DNA from: Saccharomonospora azurea NA-128
Lineage (GTDB): Bacteria > Actinomycetota > Actinomycetes > Mycobacteriales > Pseudonocardiaceae
DNA: 64,000 nucleotides
Direction of reading: 5' to 3'
NCBI RefSeq assembly: GCF_000231055.2
Contig: NZ_CM001466.1
Span: forward strand, 2,074,165-2,138,164
Under the pieces are notes generated by a model. The model searched no databases and had not been told where the DNA came from. It saw nothing but the letters and a program-made list of their open reading frames with translations. The position numbers and the translations under genes are program-made. The stretch's first letter is position 1, and every line of letters begins with the position of its first letter. This document shows positions 46,420 through 55,770 of this stretch, one piece after another.

Positions 46420-47892
46420 GTGACCGGCCCGCTGAGCACCGTCATTCTCGCCGCGGGTGAGGGCACCCGTATGAGATCCAGTCTCCCGAAGGTTCTCCAC
46501 CCGATCGCGGGGCGTCCGTTGATCGAACACGCGGTGCGAGCCGCGGCGGGGCTCGATCCCGACGAACTCGTCGTGGTCGTGGGTCACGGCCGCGAGGCCG
46601 TCGGTCGGCATCTCTCCCACCTGAAGACCGTCCTGGGTCGCGCCGTCACGAGCGCCGTGCAGGAGAGCCAGAAGGGCACCGGGCACGCCGTGTCGTGCGC
46701 GCTCGACGCGGTGCCGGCGGCGGCCGCGGGCACCGTCCTGGTCACCTACGGGGACGTTCCGCTGCTGGACACCGAGACGTTGACGAGCCTGCTGGCGGAG
46801 CACCAGGAGCGCGGCAACGCGGTCACGGTGCTGACCGCGATCGTCGACGACCCCACCGGCTACGGGCGCATCGTGCGCGACGACGCGGGCGAGGTCACCG
46901 GCATCGTCGAGCACAAGGACGCCGACGAGGCCCAGCGCGCGATCACCGAGATCAACTCGGGGGTCTACGCCTTCGACGGAGCGGTGCTCGTGGACGCGTT
47001 GTCCCGGCTGTCGACCGACAACGCCCAGGGCGAGCTGTACCTGACCGACGTGCTCGGCATCGCGCGCGGCGACGGCCGCGGTGTGGGGGCGCTCGCCGTG
47101 GCCGATCCGTGGCTCACCGAGGGCGTCAACGACCGGGTGCAGCTGTCGGCTCTCGGCGCGGAGCTGAACCGGCGGCTGGTCGAGCGCTGGCAGCGCACCG
47201 GCGTCACGGTGATCGACCCGGCCACCACGTGGCTCGACGCGGACGTGCAGCTCGCCCGCGACGTCGTGTTGCGGCCCAACGTGCAGCTCCACGGTCACAC
47301 CACGATCGGCGAAGGCACCGAGGTGGGTCCCGACACGACGCTGGTCGACGTCACCGTGGGCGTCGGCGCGCAGGTCGTGCGGACGCACGGCTCCGGCGCG
47401 GTCATCGGCGACGGCGCGCAGGTGGGTCCGTTCGCGTACCTGCGGCCCGGCACCAAGCTCGGCGACCAGGGCAAGATCGGCACGTTCGTCGAGACGAAGA
47501 AGGCCGACATCGGCCGCGGCTCCAAGGTGCCGCACCTCACCTACGTCGGCGACGCGACCATCGGCGAGCACAGCAACATCGGTGCGTCGAGCGTGTTCGT
47601 CAACTACGACGGTGTGCAGAAGCACCACACGGTGGTCGGCTCACACGTGCGCACGGGCTCGGACACGATGTTCATCGCGCCGGTCACCGTGGGAGACGGC
47701 GCCTACAGTGGGGCTGGAACGGTGATCCGACGCAACGTTCCTCCCGGCGCGCTGGCGGTCTCGGGAGCACCGCAGCGCAACATCGAGAGCTGGGTGGTCC
47801 GGCGCAGGCCCGGCACACCCGCGGCGGAGGCAGCGGAGAAGGCGCTCGCCGCACAGCAGGAAACCGAAAACGACGGGGAGTCGCCAGAATGA
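46420..47892 (+). CDS. glmU: bifunctional N-acetylglucosamine-1-phosphate uridyltransferase / glucosamine-1-phosphate acetyltransferase
   Basis: A 490-residue enzyme making UDP-GlcNAc for peptidoglycan. The N-terminal pyrophosphorylase domain has [40 protein letters not shown] and [11 protein letters not shown]. The C-terminal left-handed beta-helix shows hexapeptide repeats, [33 protein letters not shown] with the catalytic His, and [16 protein letters not shown] 46420 follows GAGGAG at 46410-46415. Its TGA overlaps the prs ATG (ATGA), the usual glmU-prs pair. Confidence 0.95.
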   Translation: MTGPLSTVILAAGEGTRMRSSLPKVLHPIAGRPLIEHAVRAAAGLDPDELVVVVGHGREAVGRHLSHLKTVLGRAVTSAVQESQKGTGHAVSCALDAVPAAAAGTVLVTYGDVPLLDTETLTSLLAEHQERGNAVTVLTAIVDDPTGYGRIVRDDAGEVTGIVEHKDADEAQRAITEINSGVYAFDGAVLVDALSRLSTDNAQGELYLTDVLGIARGDGRGVGALAVADPWLTEGVNDRVQLSALGAELNRRLVERWQRTGVTVIDPATTWLDADVQLARDVVLRPNVQLHGHTTIGEGTEVGPDTTLVDVTVGVGAQVVRTHGSGAVIGDGAQVGPFAYLRPGTKLGDQGKIGTFVETKKADIGRGSKVPHLTYVGDATIGEHSNIGASSVFVNYDGVQKHHTVVGSHVRTGSDTMFIAPVTVGDGAYSGAGTVIRRNVPPGALAVSGAPQRNIESWVVRRRPGTPAAEAAEKALAAQQETENDGESPE

Positions 47893-48869
47893 GCCCGAAA
47901 TCCGGCACACCGAAGAAGAACCTCATGCTCTTCTCCGGTCGTTCGCACGTCGAACTCGCCGAAGAGGTCGCCAAGCACCTCAATGTGACGATCACCCCGC
48001 AGACGCTGCACAGTTTCGCCAACGGCGAGATCTACGTCCGCTTCGAGGAGTCCGTCCGCGGCACGGACGCGTTCGTCCTCCAGAGCTTCTCTCCACCGAT
48101 CAACGAGTGGATCATGGAGCAGCTCATCATGGTGGACGCGCTCAAGCGCGGCAGCGCGAAGCGCATCACCGCGATCGTGCCGTTCTACCCGTACTCGCGG
48201 CAGGACAAGAAGCACAAGGGCCGCGAGCCGATCTCGGCGAGGCTCGTCGCCGACCTGTTCAAGACCGCGGGCGCCGACCGCATCCTGACGGTCGACCTGC
48301 ACACGGCACAGATCCAGGGCTTCTTCGACGGCCCGGTGGATCACCTGCACGGACAGAACGTCCTCGCGCAGTACATCCTCGAACACTACGGCGACCAGAA
48401 CATCGCCGTCGTGTCCCCGGACTCGGGTCGCGTGCGCCTGGCGGAGAAGTGGGCGCAGCAGCTCGGTGACCGGCCGATCGCGTTCATCCACAAGACCCGC
48501 GACCCCGACAAGCCCAACCAGGCCGTGGCCAACCGCGTCGTCGGCGACGTCAAGGGCAGGCTGTGCGTGCTGATCGACGACATGATCGACACCGGTGGCA
48601 CGATCACCAAGGCCGCCGACGCGCTCAAGGAGGCGGGCGCCGGCGAGGTCGTGATCGCCTCGACGCACGGCATCCTGTCCGACCCGGCCACCGAACGCCT
48701 CGCCAAGGCGCCGGTCAAGGAGGTCGTCGTCACCAACACGCTCCCGATCCCCGAGGAGAAGCGCTTCCCGAACCTCACGGTGCTCTCGATCGCGCCGCTG
48801 CTCGCGCGCGCGATCCAGGAGGTCTTCGAGGACGGCTCCGTGACGAGCCTCTTCGACGGCAGCGCCTGA
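47889..48869 (+). CDS. prs: ribose-phosphate pyrophosphokinase
   Basis: A 326-residue PRPP synthase, converting ribose-5-phosphate and ATP to PRPP for nucleotide, His and Trp synthesis and, in this group, for arabinan precursors. Marks: [53 protein letters not shown] (metal/ATP site) and the PRPP loop [16 protein letters not shown]. Length and residues are those of class I enzymes. It overlaps glmU by 4 bp and is followed by a strong terminator at 48907. Confidence 0.95.
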   Translation: MSPKSGTPKKNLMLFSGRSHVELAEEVAKHLNVTITPQTLHSFANGEIYVRFEESVRGTDAFVLQSFSPPINEWIMEQLIMVDALKRGSAKRITAIVPFYPYSRQDKKHKGREPISARLVADLFKTAGADRILTVDLHTAQIQGFFDGPVDHLHGQNVLAQYILEHYGDQNIAVVSPDSGRVRLAEKWAQQLGDRPIAFIHKTRDPDKPNQAVANRVVGDVKGRLCVLIDDMIDTGGTITKAADALKEAGAGEVVIASTHGILSDPATERLAKAPVKEVVVTNTLPIPEEKRFPNLTVLSIAPLLARAIQEVFEDGSVTSLFDGSA

Positions 48870-48906
48870 TCCTGCCTGATCCTGCCCGATCCGCAGTCCG
48901 CTCCAC

Positions 48907-48944
48907 CCGAAGGCCATCGCCCCACGCGGGGCGGTGGCCTTCGG
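48907..48944 (+). terminator. terminator after glmU-prs
   Basis: 17-bp arms CCGAAGGCCATCGCCCC and GGGGCGGTGGCCTTCGG with one mismatched pair and a 4-base loop, followed by a mildly T-rich stretch (TCTGTCCGTTTC). It separates prs from rplY. The 220 bp from here to rplY hold no gene; a TAGACT at 49004 could be a -10 box for rplY. Confidence 0.85.
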
Positions 48945-49165
48945 TCTGTCCGTTTCACAAACAGTGACCGACGGGTGCTGTCAAGAGGAGATTCGGGTTG
49001 GCCTAGACTGAAGCGGTTGTCTCGGCGAGGTGGGTGCCGCGAATGGTCGCCGGCGCCCGACGTGATCGACGCGGCGGCTTGAGGGCCTTCGTGCGCGCAC
49101 GTCGTGGACTCGCCGCCGGACAGCCACAAGCAACGTCTCGATTCCACCGCAAGAGGAGCATCCCC

Positions 49166-49786
49166 GTGTCCGAGGTACGTCTGTCCGTCGAACCACGCAC
49201 CGAGTTCGGCAAGGGCGCTGCGCGCCGCACGCGTCGCGCCGGCAAGATCCCCGCGGTGCTCTACGGCCACGGCGTGGACCCGCAGCACCTGGCGCTGCCC
49301 GCGATCGAGTTCGCGCGCGTCATCCGCGAGAACGGGCAGAACGCGGTCATCACCCTGGACGTGGCGGGCTCCGACGGCGCGCAGCTCGCGCTCACGAAGG
49401 CCGTGACGTTCCACCCGCTCAAGAACTACATCGAGCACGTCGACCTCCTCGCCGTCAAGCGCGGCGAGAAGGTGGTCGTCGACGTCCCGGTCGTCGTGGC
49501 CGGCCAGCCCGCTCCCGGCACCCTGATGACGCAGGAGCAGGACACCGTCCAGGTGGAGGCTGACGCGCTGCGGCTGCCCGACGAACTGGAGGTGTCGGTC
49601 GCCGGCTCCCCGGCGGGCACCCAGATCACCGCCGGCGACCTGTCGCTGCCGGAGGGCGTGACGCTGGTGACCGACCCCGAGGCGCTGCTCGTGGCCGTGG
49701 TCGAGGCCCCGAGCGAGGCCGCCATGGAGGCGTCGGTGGACGTCGAGGGCGCCGGCGTGGTCGAGGACAAGCCCGAAGCCGAGTGA
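49166..49786 (+). CDS. rplY: ribosomal protein bL25, general stress (CTC) form
   Basis: A 206-residue L25/Ctc protein. The 5S-rRNA-binding N-terminal domain (about 1-95) has EPRTEFGKGAARRTRRAGKI, PAVLYGHG and VTFHPLKNYIEHVDLLAV. The C-terminal TL5 domain (about 100-190) has VVVAGQPAPGTLMTQEQDTV and TAGDLSLPEGVTLVTDPE. An acidic tail ends the protein. GTG 49166 follows GAGGAG at 49153-49158. It probably forms a unit with pth, 16 bp downstream, as in mycobacteria (Rv1015c-Rv1014c). Confidence 0.93.
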   Translation: MSEVRLSVEPRTEFGKGAARRTRRAGKIPAVLYGHGVDPQHLALPAIEFARVIRENGQNAVITLDVAGSDGAQLALTKAVTFHPLKNYIEHVDLLAVKRGEKVVVDVPVVVAGQPAPGTLMTQEQDTVQVEADALRLPDELEVSVAGSPAGTQITAGDLSLPEGVTLVTDPEALLVAVVEAPSEAAMEASVDVEGAGVVEDKPEAE

Positions 49787-49802
49787 GTTCTCCCGCGAGG
49801 AC

Positions 49803-50402
49803 ATGACCGTGACTCACGATCTGCCTGGGACCGGCGAGCAGGTGCTGCTCGCCGGTCTCGGCAATCCAGGACCGCGTTACGAGGGCAACCGGCACAACAT
49901 CGGCTTCCTCGTTCTCGACGAACTCGCCGACCGGATCGGCGGCCGGTTCAAGGCGCACAAGAGCGGGGCGGAAGTGTGCGAGGGACGTCTCGCGGGGCGC
50001 CGGGTCGTGCTCGCCAAGCCGCGGTCCTTCATGAACCTCTCGGGCGGCCCGGTCGTGGGCACCGCCCGCTTCTTCAAGATCGGACCCGAGGGCCTCGTCG
50101 TGATCCACGACGAGCTGGACCTGCCCTACGGCTCCGTCCGACTCAAGTTCGGCGGTGGCGCGGGTGGCCACAATGGACTGCGCTCGATCACCAAGTCGTT
50201 GGGTACGCAGGACTACTACCGCGTGCGCTTCGGGATCGATCGCCCGCCGGGGCGCATGGACCCCGCCGACTACGTCCTGCGGGACTTCTCCACCACGGAA
50301 CGTCGTGAGCTGGCGTTGAACATCGACCTGTGTGCGGACGCGGTCGAGGCTCTGATCGGCAAGGGCCTGGCGGCCGCTCAGAACGAGTTCCACAGCCGCT
50401 GA
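49803..50402 (+). CDS. pth: peptidyl-tRNA hydrolase
   Basis: A 199-residue enzyme that recycles peptidyl-tRNA released from stalled ribosomes. AGLGNPGPRYEGNRHNIGF carries the catalytic His and substrate Asn. KPRSFMNLSGGPV, VIHDELDLPYGSVRLKFGGG (catalytic Asp) and GHNGLRSITKSLGTQDYYRV complete the Pth pattern. ATG 49803 lies 16 bp after rplY. No clear terminator follows; the next 158 bp carry the promoter region of the small DivIVA-like genes. Confidence 0.95.
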   Translation: MTVTHDLPGTGEQVLLAGLGNPGPRYEGNRHNIGFLVLDELADRIGGRFKAHKSGAEVCEGRLAGRRVVLAKPRSFMNLSGGPVVGTARFFKIGPEGLVVIHDELDLPYGSVRLKFGGGAGGHNGLRSITKSLGTQDYYRVRFGIDRPPGRMDPADYVLRDFSTTERRELALNIDLCADAVEALIGKGLAAAQNEFHSR

Positions 50403-50560
50403 ACCGCCGTCCACACCGGACGCACTGACCCGCGTCCTGTCATCGCTCGACCGGGTGCTCACCGCCACCCGGCAGGGTCATCCTCTCCTCGGTCAGGTTT
50501 CCGGACCCACTTCTCGTGGCTAGGCCGTTGCGCACAGCGACGACGTCCGAGAGAGGTCCC

Positions 50561-50860
50561 ATGTCGTTCACCGCAGAAGACATCCACGAGATCGAGTTCG
50601 CCAACGCGCCGTTCGGGCGCCGCGGCTATTCGAAGACCGAGGTCGACGCCTTCGTCACGCGCATCGCGGAAACGTTGGCGGGACGGGACGACCTCACCGC
50701 ACCCGAGGTTCACCACGTCCGGTTCGGACGGCCGCTGCTGGGCCGGCGCGGCTACGACGAACAGCAGGTGGACGAATTCCTCGACGCCGTGGAGGCACAG
50801 CTCGTGGCGAGCGGCGGGCTCGGGCGGGCCGCCGCCGCGGTGGAGGTCCACGAAGCTTGA
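50561..50860 (+). CDS. small DivIVA-like domain protein, copy 1
   Basis: A 99-residue protein built of two similar segments: IEFANAPFGRRGYSKTEVDA with FVTRIAETLAGRDDL, then VRFGRPLLGRRGYDEQQVDE with FLDAVEAQL. The F-x-x-(P)-x-G-x-R-G-Y-x-x-x-x-V-D-x-F pattern is the short DivIVA N-terminal signature that tethers proteins to curved membranes or binds DivIVA/Wag31. The long coiled coil of true DivIVA is missing. ATG 50561 has GAGAGG upstream. It overlaps the next gene by one base (TGATG). A role at the cell pole or septum is an inference. Confidence 0.72.
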   Translation: MSFTAEDIHEIEFANAPFGRRGYSKTEVDAFVTRIAETLAGRDDLTAPEVHHVRFGRPLLGRRGYDEQQVDEFLDAVEAQLVASGGLGRAAAAVEVHEA

Positions 50861-51204
50861 TGAAGCTCACCGCCGACGACGTCGACCGGGCCTGGTTTCC
50901 TCCCGCACCGTTCGGAACCCGCGGCTACAACCGGATGCAGGTCGACGCGTTCCTCGACCGGGTGGCGGCTACTTTGGAGGGTCGTGACACCGTGACGGCC
51001 GCCGACGTCCACAAGGTGGCGTTCACCCTGTGCCCGCCCGCGCGCCGCACGATCGGCTACGACCCCGCCGCGGTGGACGCGTTCCTGCGACTGGTGGAGT
51101 CGGCGCTCGGAGCCAGGGAGTCCGCCACGATGGCGAAGCCCTACCTGGCTCCGGCGCTCGACCACAGCAACGCCCGTCCACCCCTGTGGCGCAAGCTGGT
51201 CTGA
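50860..51204 (+). CDS. small DivIVA-like domain protein, copy 2
   Basis: A 114-residue protein like its upstream neighbour: WFPPAPFGTRGYNRMQVDAF with LDRVAATLEGRDTV, then FTLCPPARRTIGYDPAAVDA with FLRLVESALG. The second half is more diverged (no GRRGY). A short basic C-terminus ends PLWRKLV. Translational coupling to copy 1 by TGATG suggests the two proteins act together, perhaps as a heteromer. They arose by tandem duplication, judging by shared segments and order. Convergent with the FAAL gene, 16 bp away. Confidence 0.7.
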   Translation: MKLTADDVDRAWFPPAPFGTRGYNRMQVDAFLDRVAATLEGRDTVTAADVHKVAFTLCPPARRTIGYDPAAVDAFLRLVESALGARESATMAKPYLAPALDHSNARPPLWRKLV

Positions 51205-51220
51205 GGGGAAGGCCGACCGC

Positions 51221-52903
51221 TCAGGCTCGGGAGTCGATGAGCTCGCGGTACTGCGTCGCCGTGGCGGCGCGCTTCACCTTCCCCGAGGGGGTCTTGGGCA
51301 GGCTTCCCTTCGGCAGCACCACGACCGCGTAGGGGCGTGCGTCCACCGCGTCCCGAACCCGCGCCGCGACCTCCTTCGCCACCGTGTTCTCCGCGTCGGC
51401 GTCACCGGCCACAGTGGATTCGAGGACGACGGCGAACCGTTCCCGGCGGGTGCCGGCGTCGATGCGCACCGCCACGGCGTTGCCGGGCCGCACTCCCGAC
51501 ACCGAACTCGCCGCTCGCTCGATGTCCGTGGGATACACGTTGCGGCCACCGAGGATGATGACGTCCTTCTTCCGGCCGCAGATGACGATCTGCCCGTCGA
51601 CGAGGTAGCCGATGTCGCCGGTGGGGAACCAGCCGTCGGCGTCGCGCGTGTCGAGCGGGCCGTCCACGGTCAGGTACCCGGGCGACACGGCCTCGCCGCG
51701 CAGCTGGATCTCCCCGACCTCGCGTTCACCGCGCACCGCACCGCCGTCTCCGACGATCCGCGCCTCCAGCCCCGGCAGCGGACGACCGAGGACGGCGAAC
51801 TGCCGGACCTCGTCGGTACCCCGCCGCGGATCGCCCTCCGGCACCGCCACCGCGCGGTCGTCGGCCTCCAGCGCGTCCGCCTCGACGACGTCGATGGTCA
51901 GCCCCGTGAACAGCGGCGCGAACGACACCGCGAGCGTGGCCTCCGCGAGGCCGTACGCGGGGAAGACACACTCGGCGGGCATGCCGAATCGCGCGCCCGC
52001 GTCCGTGAAGGTGCGCACGGCGGTGGGGTCGATCGGCTCGGCGCCGTTGAGGGCGATGCGCAGCGAGGACAGGTCGTAGGCGTCGTCGTCCTCCACCTTC
52101 GCGAGCCTGCGGCCCACGATGGCGTACGCGAAGTTCGGCGCCGCCGTGGTGGTGCCCCGGTACTTGCTGATCAGCTCCGGCCACACGAGCGGACCCGTGA
52201 GGAAGTCCACCGGGGTGATCTTGACGAGCTCGACGCCGAACGTCATCGGCACGGTCAGGAAGCCGACCATGCCCATGTCGTGGAAGAGGGGAAGCCACGA
52301 CACCATCACGTCGGTGTCGAAGTCGAACTCGGCCCGCTGCACCATCGCGGTGACGTTCGAGTACAGGTTGCCGTGCGTGATCTTCACGGCCTTCGGGTCG
52401 GCGGTCGATCCGCTGGTGAGCTGCAGGAGCGCCAACGCGTCCTCGCCCGTCGGAACGGGTTCGGGCAGCGGACCGGCGTCGAGCAGGTCGCTGATCGAGC
52501 GGTAGGCGATGCCGTGTTCGTCGAGGACGGGCGCGAGGCCGTCGAACGGCTCACCGAGCGCGACCAGCGACGACCCGATCATCCGCAGCACGCGGAGGGT
52601 GTCCTCCGCCCACGTCGCGAGGTCGGTGCGCGCGGTGGGCTGATGCAGCATCGTCACACTGCCACCCGCGAGCCACACCCCCTGGACGGTGGGCGCGATG
52701 AGTTCGGGAGCTCCGGCCAGCACCGCGACCGCTCCGCCCGGTTCGAGTCCCGCCTCGACGAGCCCTCCGGCGACACGGCGAGCCCGCTGGTGCACCTCGA
52801 ACCACGTTCTCCGGACGGGTTCCCGGGGTTCTCCGGTGACCATTCCGCGTTCTCTGCCACCCGCGTTAGCGGTGGTGACCATGGTGTCCACGAACCGGCT
52901 CAT
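51221..52903 (-). CDS. fatty acyl-AMP/acyl-CoA ligase (ANL superfamily, FAAL-like)
   Basis: A 560-residue adenylating enzyme at the place of Rv1013 (pks16) of mycobacteria. Motif A3 is LLQLTSGSTADPKAVKITH; others are VSWLPLFHDMGMVGFLTVP, ALNGAEPIDP, PAYGLAEATLAVSF, WFPTGDIGYLVDGQIVICGR and GGRNVYPTDIE. The catalytic Lys is in LPKTPSGKVKR. HDMGM and GLAEA are the forms common in fatty acyl-AMP ligases. It activates a fatty acid as acyl adenylate for transfer to CoA or an acyl carrier; no carrier gene lies beside it. ATG 52903 (MSRFVDTM) is preferred to 52933. Confidence 0.85.
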   Translation of the reverse strand: MSRFVDTMVTTANAGGRERGMVTGEPREPVRRTWFEVHQRARRVAGGLVEAGLEPGGAVAVLAGAPELIAPTVQGVWLAGGSVTMLHQPTARTDLATWAEDTLRVLRMIGSSLVALGEPFDGLAPVLDEHGIAYRSISDLLDAGPLPEPVPTGEDALALLQLTSGSTADPKAVKITHGNLYSNVTAMVQRAEFDFDTDVMVSWLPLFHDMGMVGFLTVPMTFGVELVKITPVDFLTGPLVWPELISKYRGTTTAAPNFAYAIVGRRLAKVEDDDAYDLSSLRIALNGAEPIDPTAVRTFTDAGARFGMPAECVFPAYGLAEATLAVSFAPLFTGLTIDVVEADALEADDRAVAVPEGDPRRGTDEVRQFAVLGRPLPGLEARIVGDGGAVRGEREVGEIQLRGEAVSPGYLTVDGPLDTRDADGWFPTGDIGYLVDGQIVICGRKKDVIILGGRNVYPTDIERAASSVSGVRPGNAVAVRIDAGTRRERFAVVLESTVAGDADAENTVAKEVAARVRDAVDARPYAVVVLPKGSLPKTPSGKVKRAATATQYRELIDSRA

Positions 52904-52990
52904 GAGTAGCACTCTAACCGTGCCCGGGCGCACGCCATTTCGGCGGAGCCCCTTCCCCGGGTGATGCGCGCTACGCCTCCCGCGGCGACC

Positions 52991-54787
52991 TCAGCCGAGT
53001 TGCTCGGACAGCTCCAGCCAGCTCTCCTCCAGCTCCTCGACCTCCGCTTCGAGCCCACGCAGCCGGTCGGTGTGCTGCTGCAGCCCCTCGTAGTCGCTCG
53101 GGTCGTGCTCGGCCATCTCGTGGTGGACGCTCTCGATGGTCTTGGCGAGCTTCTCCAACCGGCGTTCGATGGCGGACAGCTCCTTCTGGAGAGCCCGTCG
53201 CTCCGCACCCGAGATCGTCTCGTTCGTCGGGGTGGGGTTCGCCCGCGCGACGTCGGGACGATCCTTCGCCGGGGTCGAACGCTGCTCGCTGCGCAGCCGG
53301 AGATACTCGTCCACGCCACCGGGCACGTGCCGCAGGCGTCCATCCACAATGGCGTACTGCTGGTCGGTGACCCGCTCCAGCAGGTACCGGTCGTGGGAGA
53401 CCACGATCAACGTGCCGGGCCAGGAGTCGAGCAGGTCCTCCACGGCGGCGAGCATGTCCGCGTCGACGTCGTTCGTGGGCTCGTCCAGAACGATCACGTT
53501 GGGCTCGCCGAGCAACAGCAGCAGCAACTGCAGCCGCCGCTTCTGTCCGCCGGAGAGGTCGTCGACCCGGGCGGACAGGTGTTCGCGGGCGAAGCCGAGG
53601 CGTTCCAGCAGTTGCGCGGGCGTGTGTTCCTTGCCGTCGATGGTGAACGTCGCCCTGGTGCGGGCGAGGACCTCGCGCACCCGGTCGCCCCGGATGTCGG
53701 CGAGTTGTGAGAACTGCTGGTCCAACAGTCCGATGCGGACGGTCTTGCCGCGCTTGACCCGGCCCGACGTGGGCGTGACGGTGCCGCAGACGAGACCGAG
53801 CAGCGTCGACTTCCCCGCGCCGTTGGCCCCGAGGATGCCGGTGCGCTCCCCCGGCGCGATCCGCCAGGTCACGTCCCGCAACACCTCGCGGTCGCCGAAG
53901 CTCACGCTGACGTCTTCGAGGTCGACGACGTCCTTGCCCAGGCGGGCCACGGCGAGCCGCTGCAGTTCGAGGGGATTGCGTACCGGGGGCACGTCGGCGA
54001 TCAGCTGGTTGGCCGCGTCGATGCGGAACTTCGGCTTCGAGGTCCGGGCGGGCGCGCCTCGGCGCAGCCACGCGAGTTCCTTGCGCAGGAGGTTCTGCCG
54101 CTTGCTCTCGGCGGCGGCCGCGATGCGATCACGCTCGACCCGCTGGAGCACGTAGGCGGCGTATCCGCCCTCGAACGGTTCGACGATCCCGTCGTGCACC
54201 TCCCACGTCTCGGTGCACACCTCGTCGAGGAACCAGCGGTCGTGGGTGATCACCAGCAGACCGCCCGAGTTGGCGGCCCATCGCCGCTTGAGGTGCTCGG
54301 CGAGCCAGGCGATGCCCTCGACGTCGAGGTGGTTCGTCGGCTCGTCCAGCGCGATCAGGTCCCAGTCGCCCACGAGCAGCGCCGCGAGCGCCACGCGGCG
54401 ACGCTGCCCACCGCTGAGCTCGTCGACCTTCGCCTGCCACGGGATGTCGGACACGAGCCCGCCGATCACGTCGCGGACGGCGGGATCGCCCGCCCATTCG
54501 TGCTCCGGCCGGTCACCGACGATCGAGTGGCCGACCGTGTACCCGTCCTCGAGATCGTCGCCCTGACTCAGCACCCCGAACCGGACGCCGTTGCGGCGGG
54601 TCACTCGGCCCGCCTGCGGTTCGATCCGCCCGGCGAGCATGCCCAGCAGGCTCGACTTGCCGTCGCCGTTGCGGCCGACGATCCCGATCCGGTCGCCCTC
54701 CTCGACACCGAGCGTCAGAGAGTCGAACACGACCCGGGTCGGGTACTCCAGATGCAGACCCTCAGCTCCCAGGAGATGCGCGGCCAT
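52991..54787 (-). CDS. ABC-F family ATPase
   Basis: A 598-residue protein with two ABC domains and no membrane segment. First: Walker A GRNGDGKSSL, signature LSGGQRRR, Walker B LIALDEPTNHLDV. Second: Walker A GANGAGKSTL, signature LSGGQKRRL, Walker B VIVLDEPTNDVDA. Both have His in the switch loop (ITHDRWF, VSHDRYL). The inter-domain linker includes RKELAWLRRGAPARTSKPK, as in Uup-like members, and a C-terminal coiled coil (about 535-598) follows. ABC-F proteins act on ribosomes; Uup types also bind DNA junctions. GGAAAGGA precedes ATG 54787, and the gene follows ispE by 22 bp. Confidence 0.9.
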   Translation of the reverse strand: MAAHLLGAEGLHLEYPTRVVFDSLTLGVEEGDRIGIVGRNGDGKSSLLGMLAGRIEPQAGRVTRRNGVRFGVLSQGDDLEDGYTVGHSIVGDRPEHEWAGDPAVRDVIGGLVSDIPWQAKVDELSGGQRRRVALAALLVGDWDLIALDEPTNHLDVEGIAWLAEHLKRRWAANSGGLLVITHDRWFLDEVCTETWEVHDGIVEPFEGGYAAYVLQRVERDRIAAAAESKRQNLLRKELAWLRRGAPARTSKPKFRIDAANQLIADVPPVRNPLELQRLAVARLGKDVVDLEDVSVSFGDREVLRDVTWRIAPGERTGILGANGAGKSTLLGLVCGTVTPTSGRVKRGKTVRIGLLDQQFSQLADIRGDRVREVLARTRATFTIDGKEHTPAQLLERLGFAREHLSARVDDLSGGQKRRLQLLLLLLGEPNVIVLDEPTNDVDADMLAAVEDLLDSWPGTLIVVSHDRYLLERVTDQQYAIVDGRLRHVPGGVDEYLRLRSEQRSTPAKDRPDVARANPTPTNETISGAERRALQKELSAIERRLEKLAKTIESVHHEMAEHDPSDYEGLQQHTDRLRGLEAEVEELEESWLELSEQLG

Positions 54788-54809
54788 CAACGTCCTTTCC
54801 TGTTTCGCG

Positions 54810-55736
54810 TCACTCGTCGCACACGCGGGCGCCCGGCACGGGCCCGTGGGCCACGCGGACGGTGCGACACACGCCCGCGCCCGCGAGCTCGGCGGCCACC
54901 TTGAGCGCCGCATCACCGTCGGTGCACAGGAACGCGCACGTCGGACCCGACCCCGAGACCACGCCGGCGAGCGCACCGGCCGACACCCCGGCCCGCAGAG
55001 TGCGGCGCAGGCCCGGCCGCAGCGACACGGCGGCGGCCTGCAGGTCGTTGCCGAGCAGCAGCGCGAGGCGGCGCGGGTCCCCGGAGGCGAGCGCCTCCAA
55101 CAGCGCCTCGGGTGGGCCGACCCGCGGCGGGTCCCCCGACTCCCGGAGGCGGTCCAGCTCGCCGTACACCTTGGGAGTCGACAAGCCTCGCTGGTCGAAC
55201 GCGAGCACCCAGTGGAACGTGTGCCGCGACAGCACGGGCACGAGTCGCTCCCCGCGACCGGTACCCAACGCCGTGCCCCCGTAGAGCGCGAAGGGCACGT
55301 CGCTGCCCAGGGTGGCGGCCACCTCCGCCAGCTCGTCGCGGTGCAGATCGAGTCCCCACAGGGTCGAGCACGCGAGCAGCGCGGCGGCGGCGTCCGCGCT
55401 GCCGCCCGCCATTCCGCCGGCCACCGGAATGCCTTTGCGGATCACCACACGCACGCGTTCCGCCTCGTCGGGCTTGCCGACGTGGTCGGCCAGGGCGCGC
55501 ACCGCCCGCATCGCGAGGTTGCCGCCGTCGGTGGGCACCAGCCGCGCGCCCTCCCCGGAGACCTCGATCCCGGGTTCCTGCGTGGCGTACACCGTGACCT
55601 CGTCGGTCAGCGACAACGCGTGGAACACCGTCGTGAGGTCGTGGTAGCCGTCCTCCCGCAGGTCACCGACGGACAAATGCAGGTTGATCTTCGACGGCAC
55701 GCGCACGGTGACGGGCGGCGGTACGACGGCAAGCAC
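54810..55736 (-). CDS. ispE: 4-diphosphocytidyl-2-C-methyl-D-erythritol kinase
   Basis: A 308-residue GHMP kinase of the MEP isoprenoid pathway. [20 protein letters not shown] at the start, the ATP loop [18 protein letters not shown] near 104-121 and [13 protein letters not shown] near the C-terminus are the three GHMP motifs. GTG 55736 is close to the family start. It lies 34 bp after the MetN-like gene and 22 bp before abcF, in the syntenic order ksgA, ispE. Confidence 0.93.
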   Translation of the reverse strand: MLAVVPPPVTVRVPSKINLHLSVGDLREDGYHDLTTVFHALSLTDEVTVYATQEPGIEVSGEGARLVPTDGGNLAMRAVRALADHVGKPDEAERVRVVIRKGIPVAGGMAGGSADAAAALLACSTLWGLDLHRDELAEVAATLGSDVPFALYGGTALGTGRGERLVPVLSRHTFHWVLAFDQRGLSTPKVYGELDRLRESGDPPRVGPPEALLEALASGDPRRLALLLGNDLQAAAVSLRPGLRRTLRAGVSAGALAGVVSGSGPTCAFLCTDGDAALKVAAELAGAGVCRTVRVAHGPVPGARVCDE

Positions 55737-55770
55737 GGCCCCAGCCTACTGGCCACCCTCCGACGCCGGT

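Noticed and set aside
48870-48900. Repeated CCTGAT/CCTGCC words after prs as a regulatory repeat
   Set aside because: Very short, imperfect and directly before the terminator; most likely incidental.
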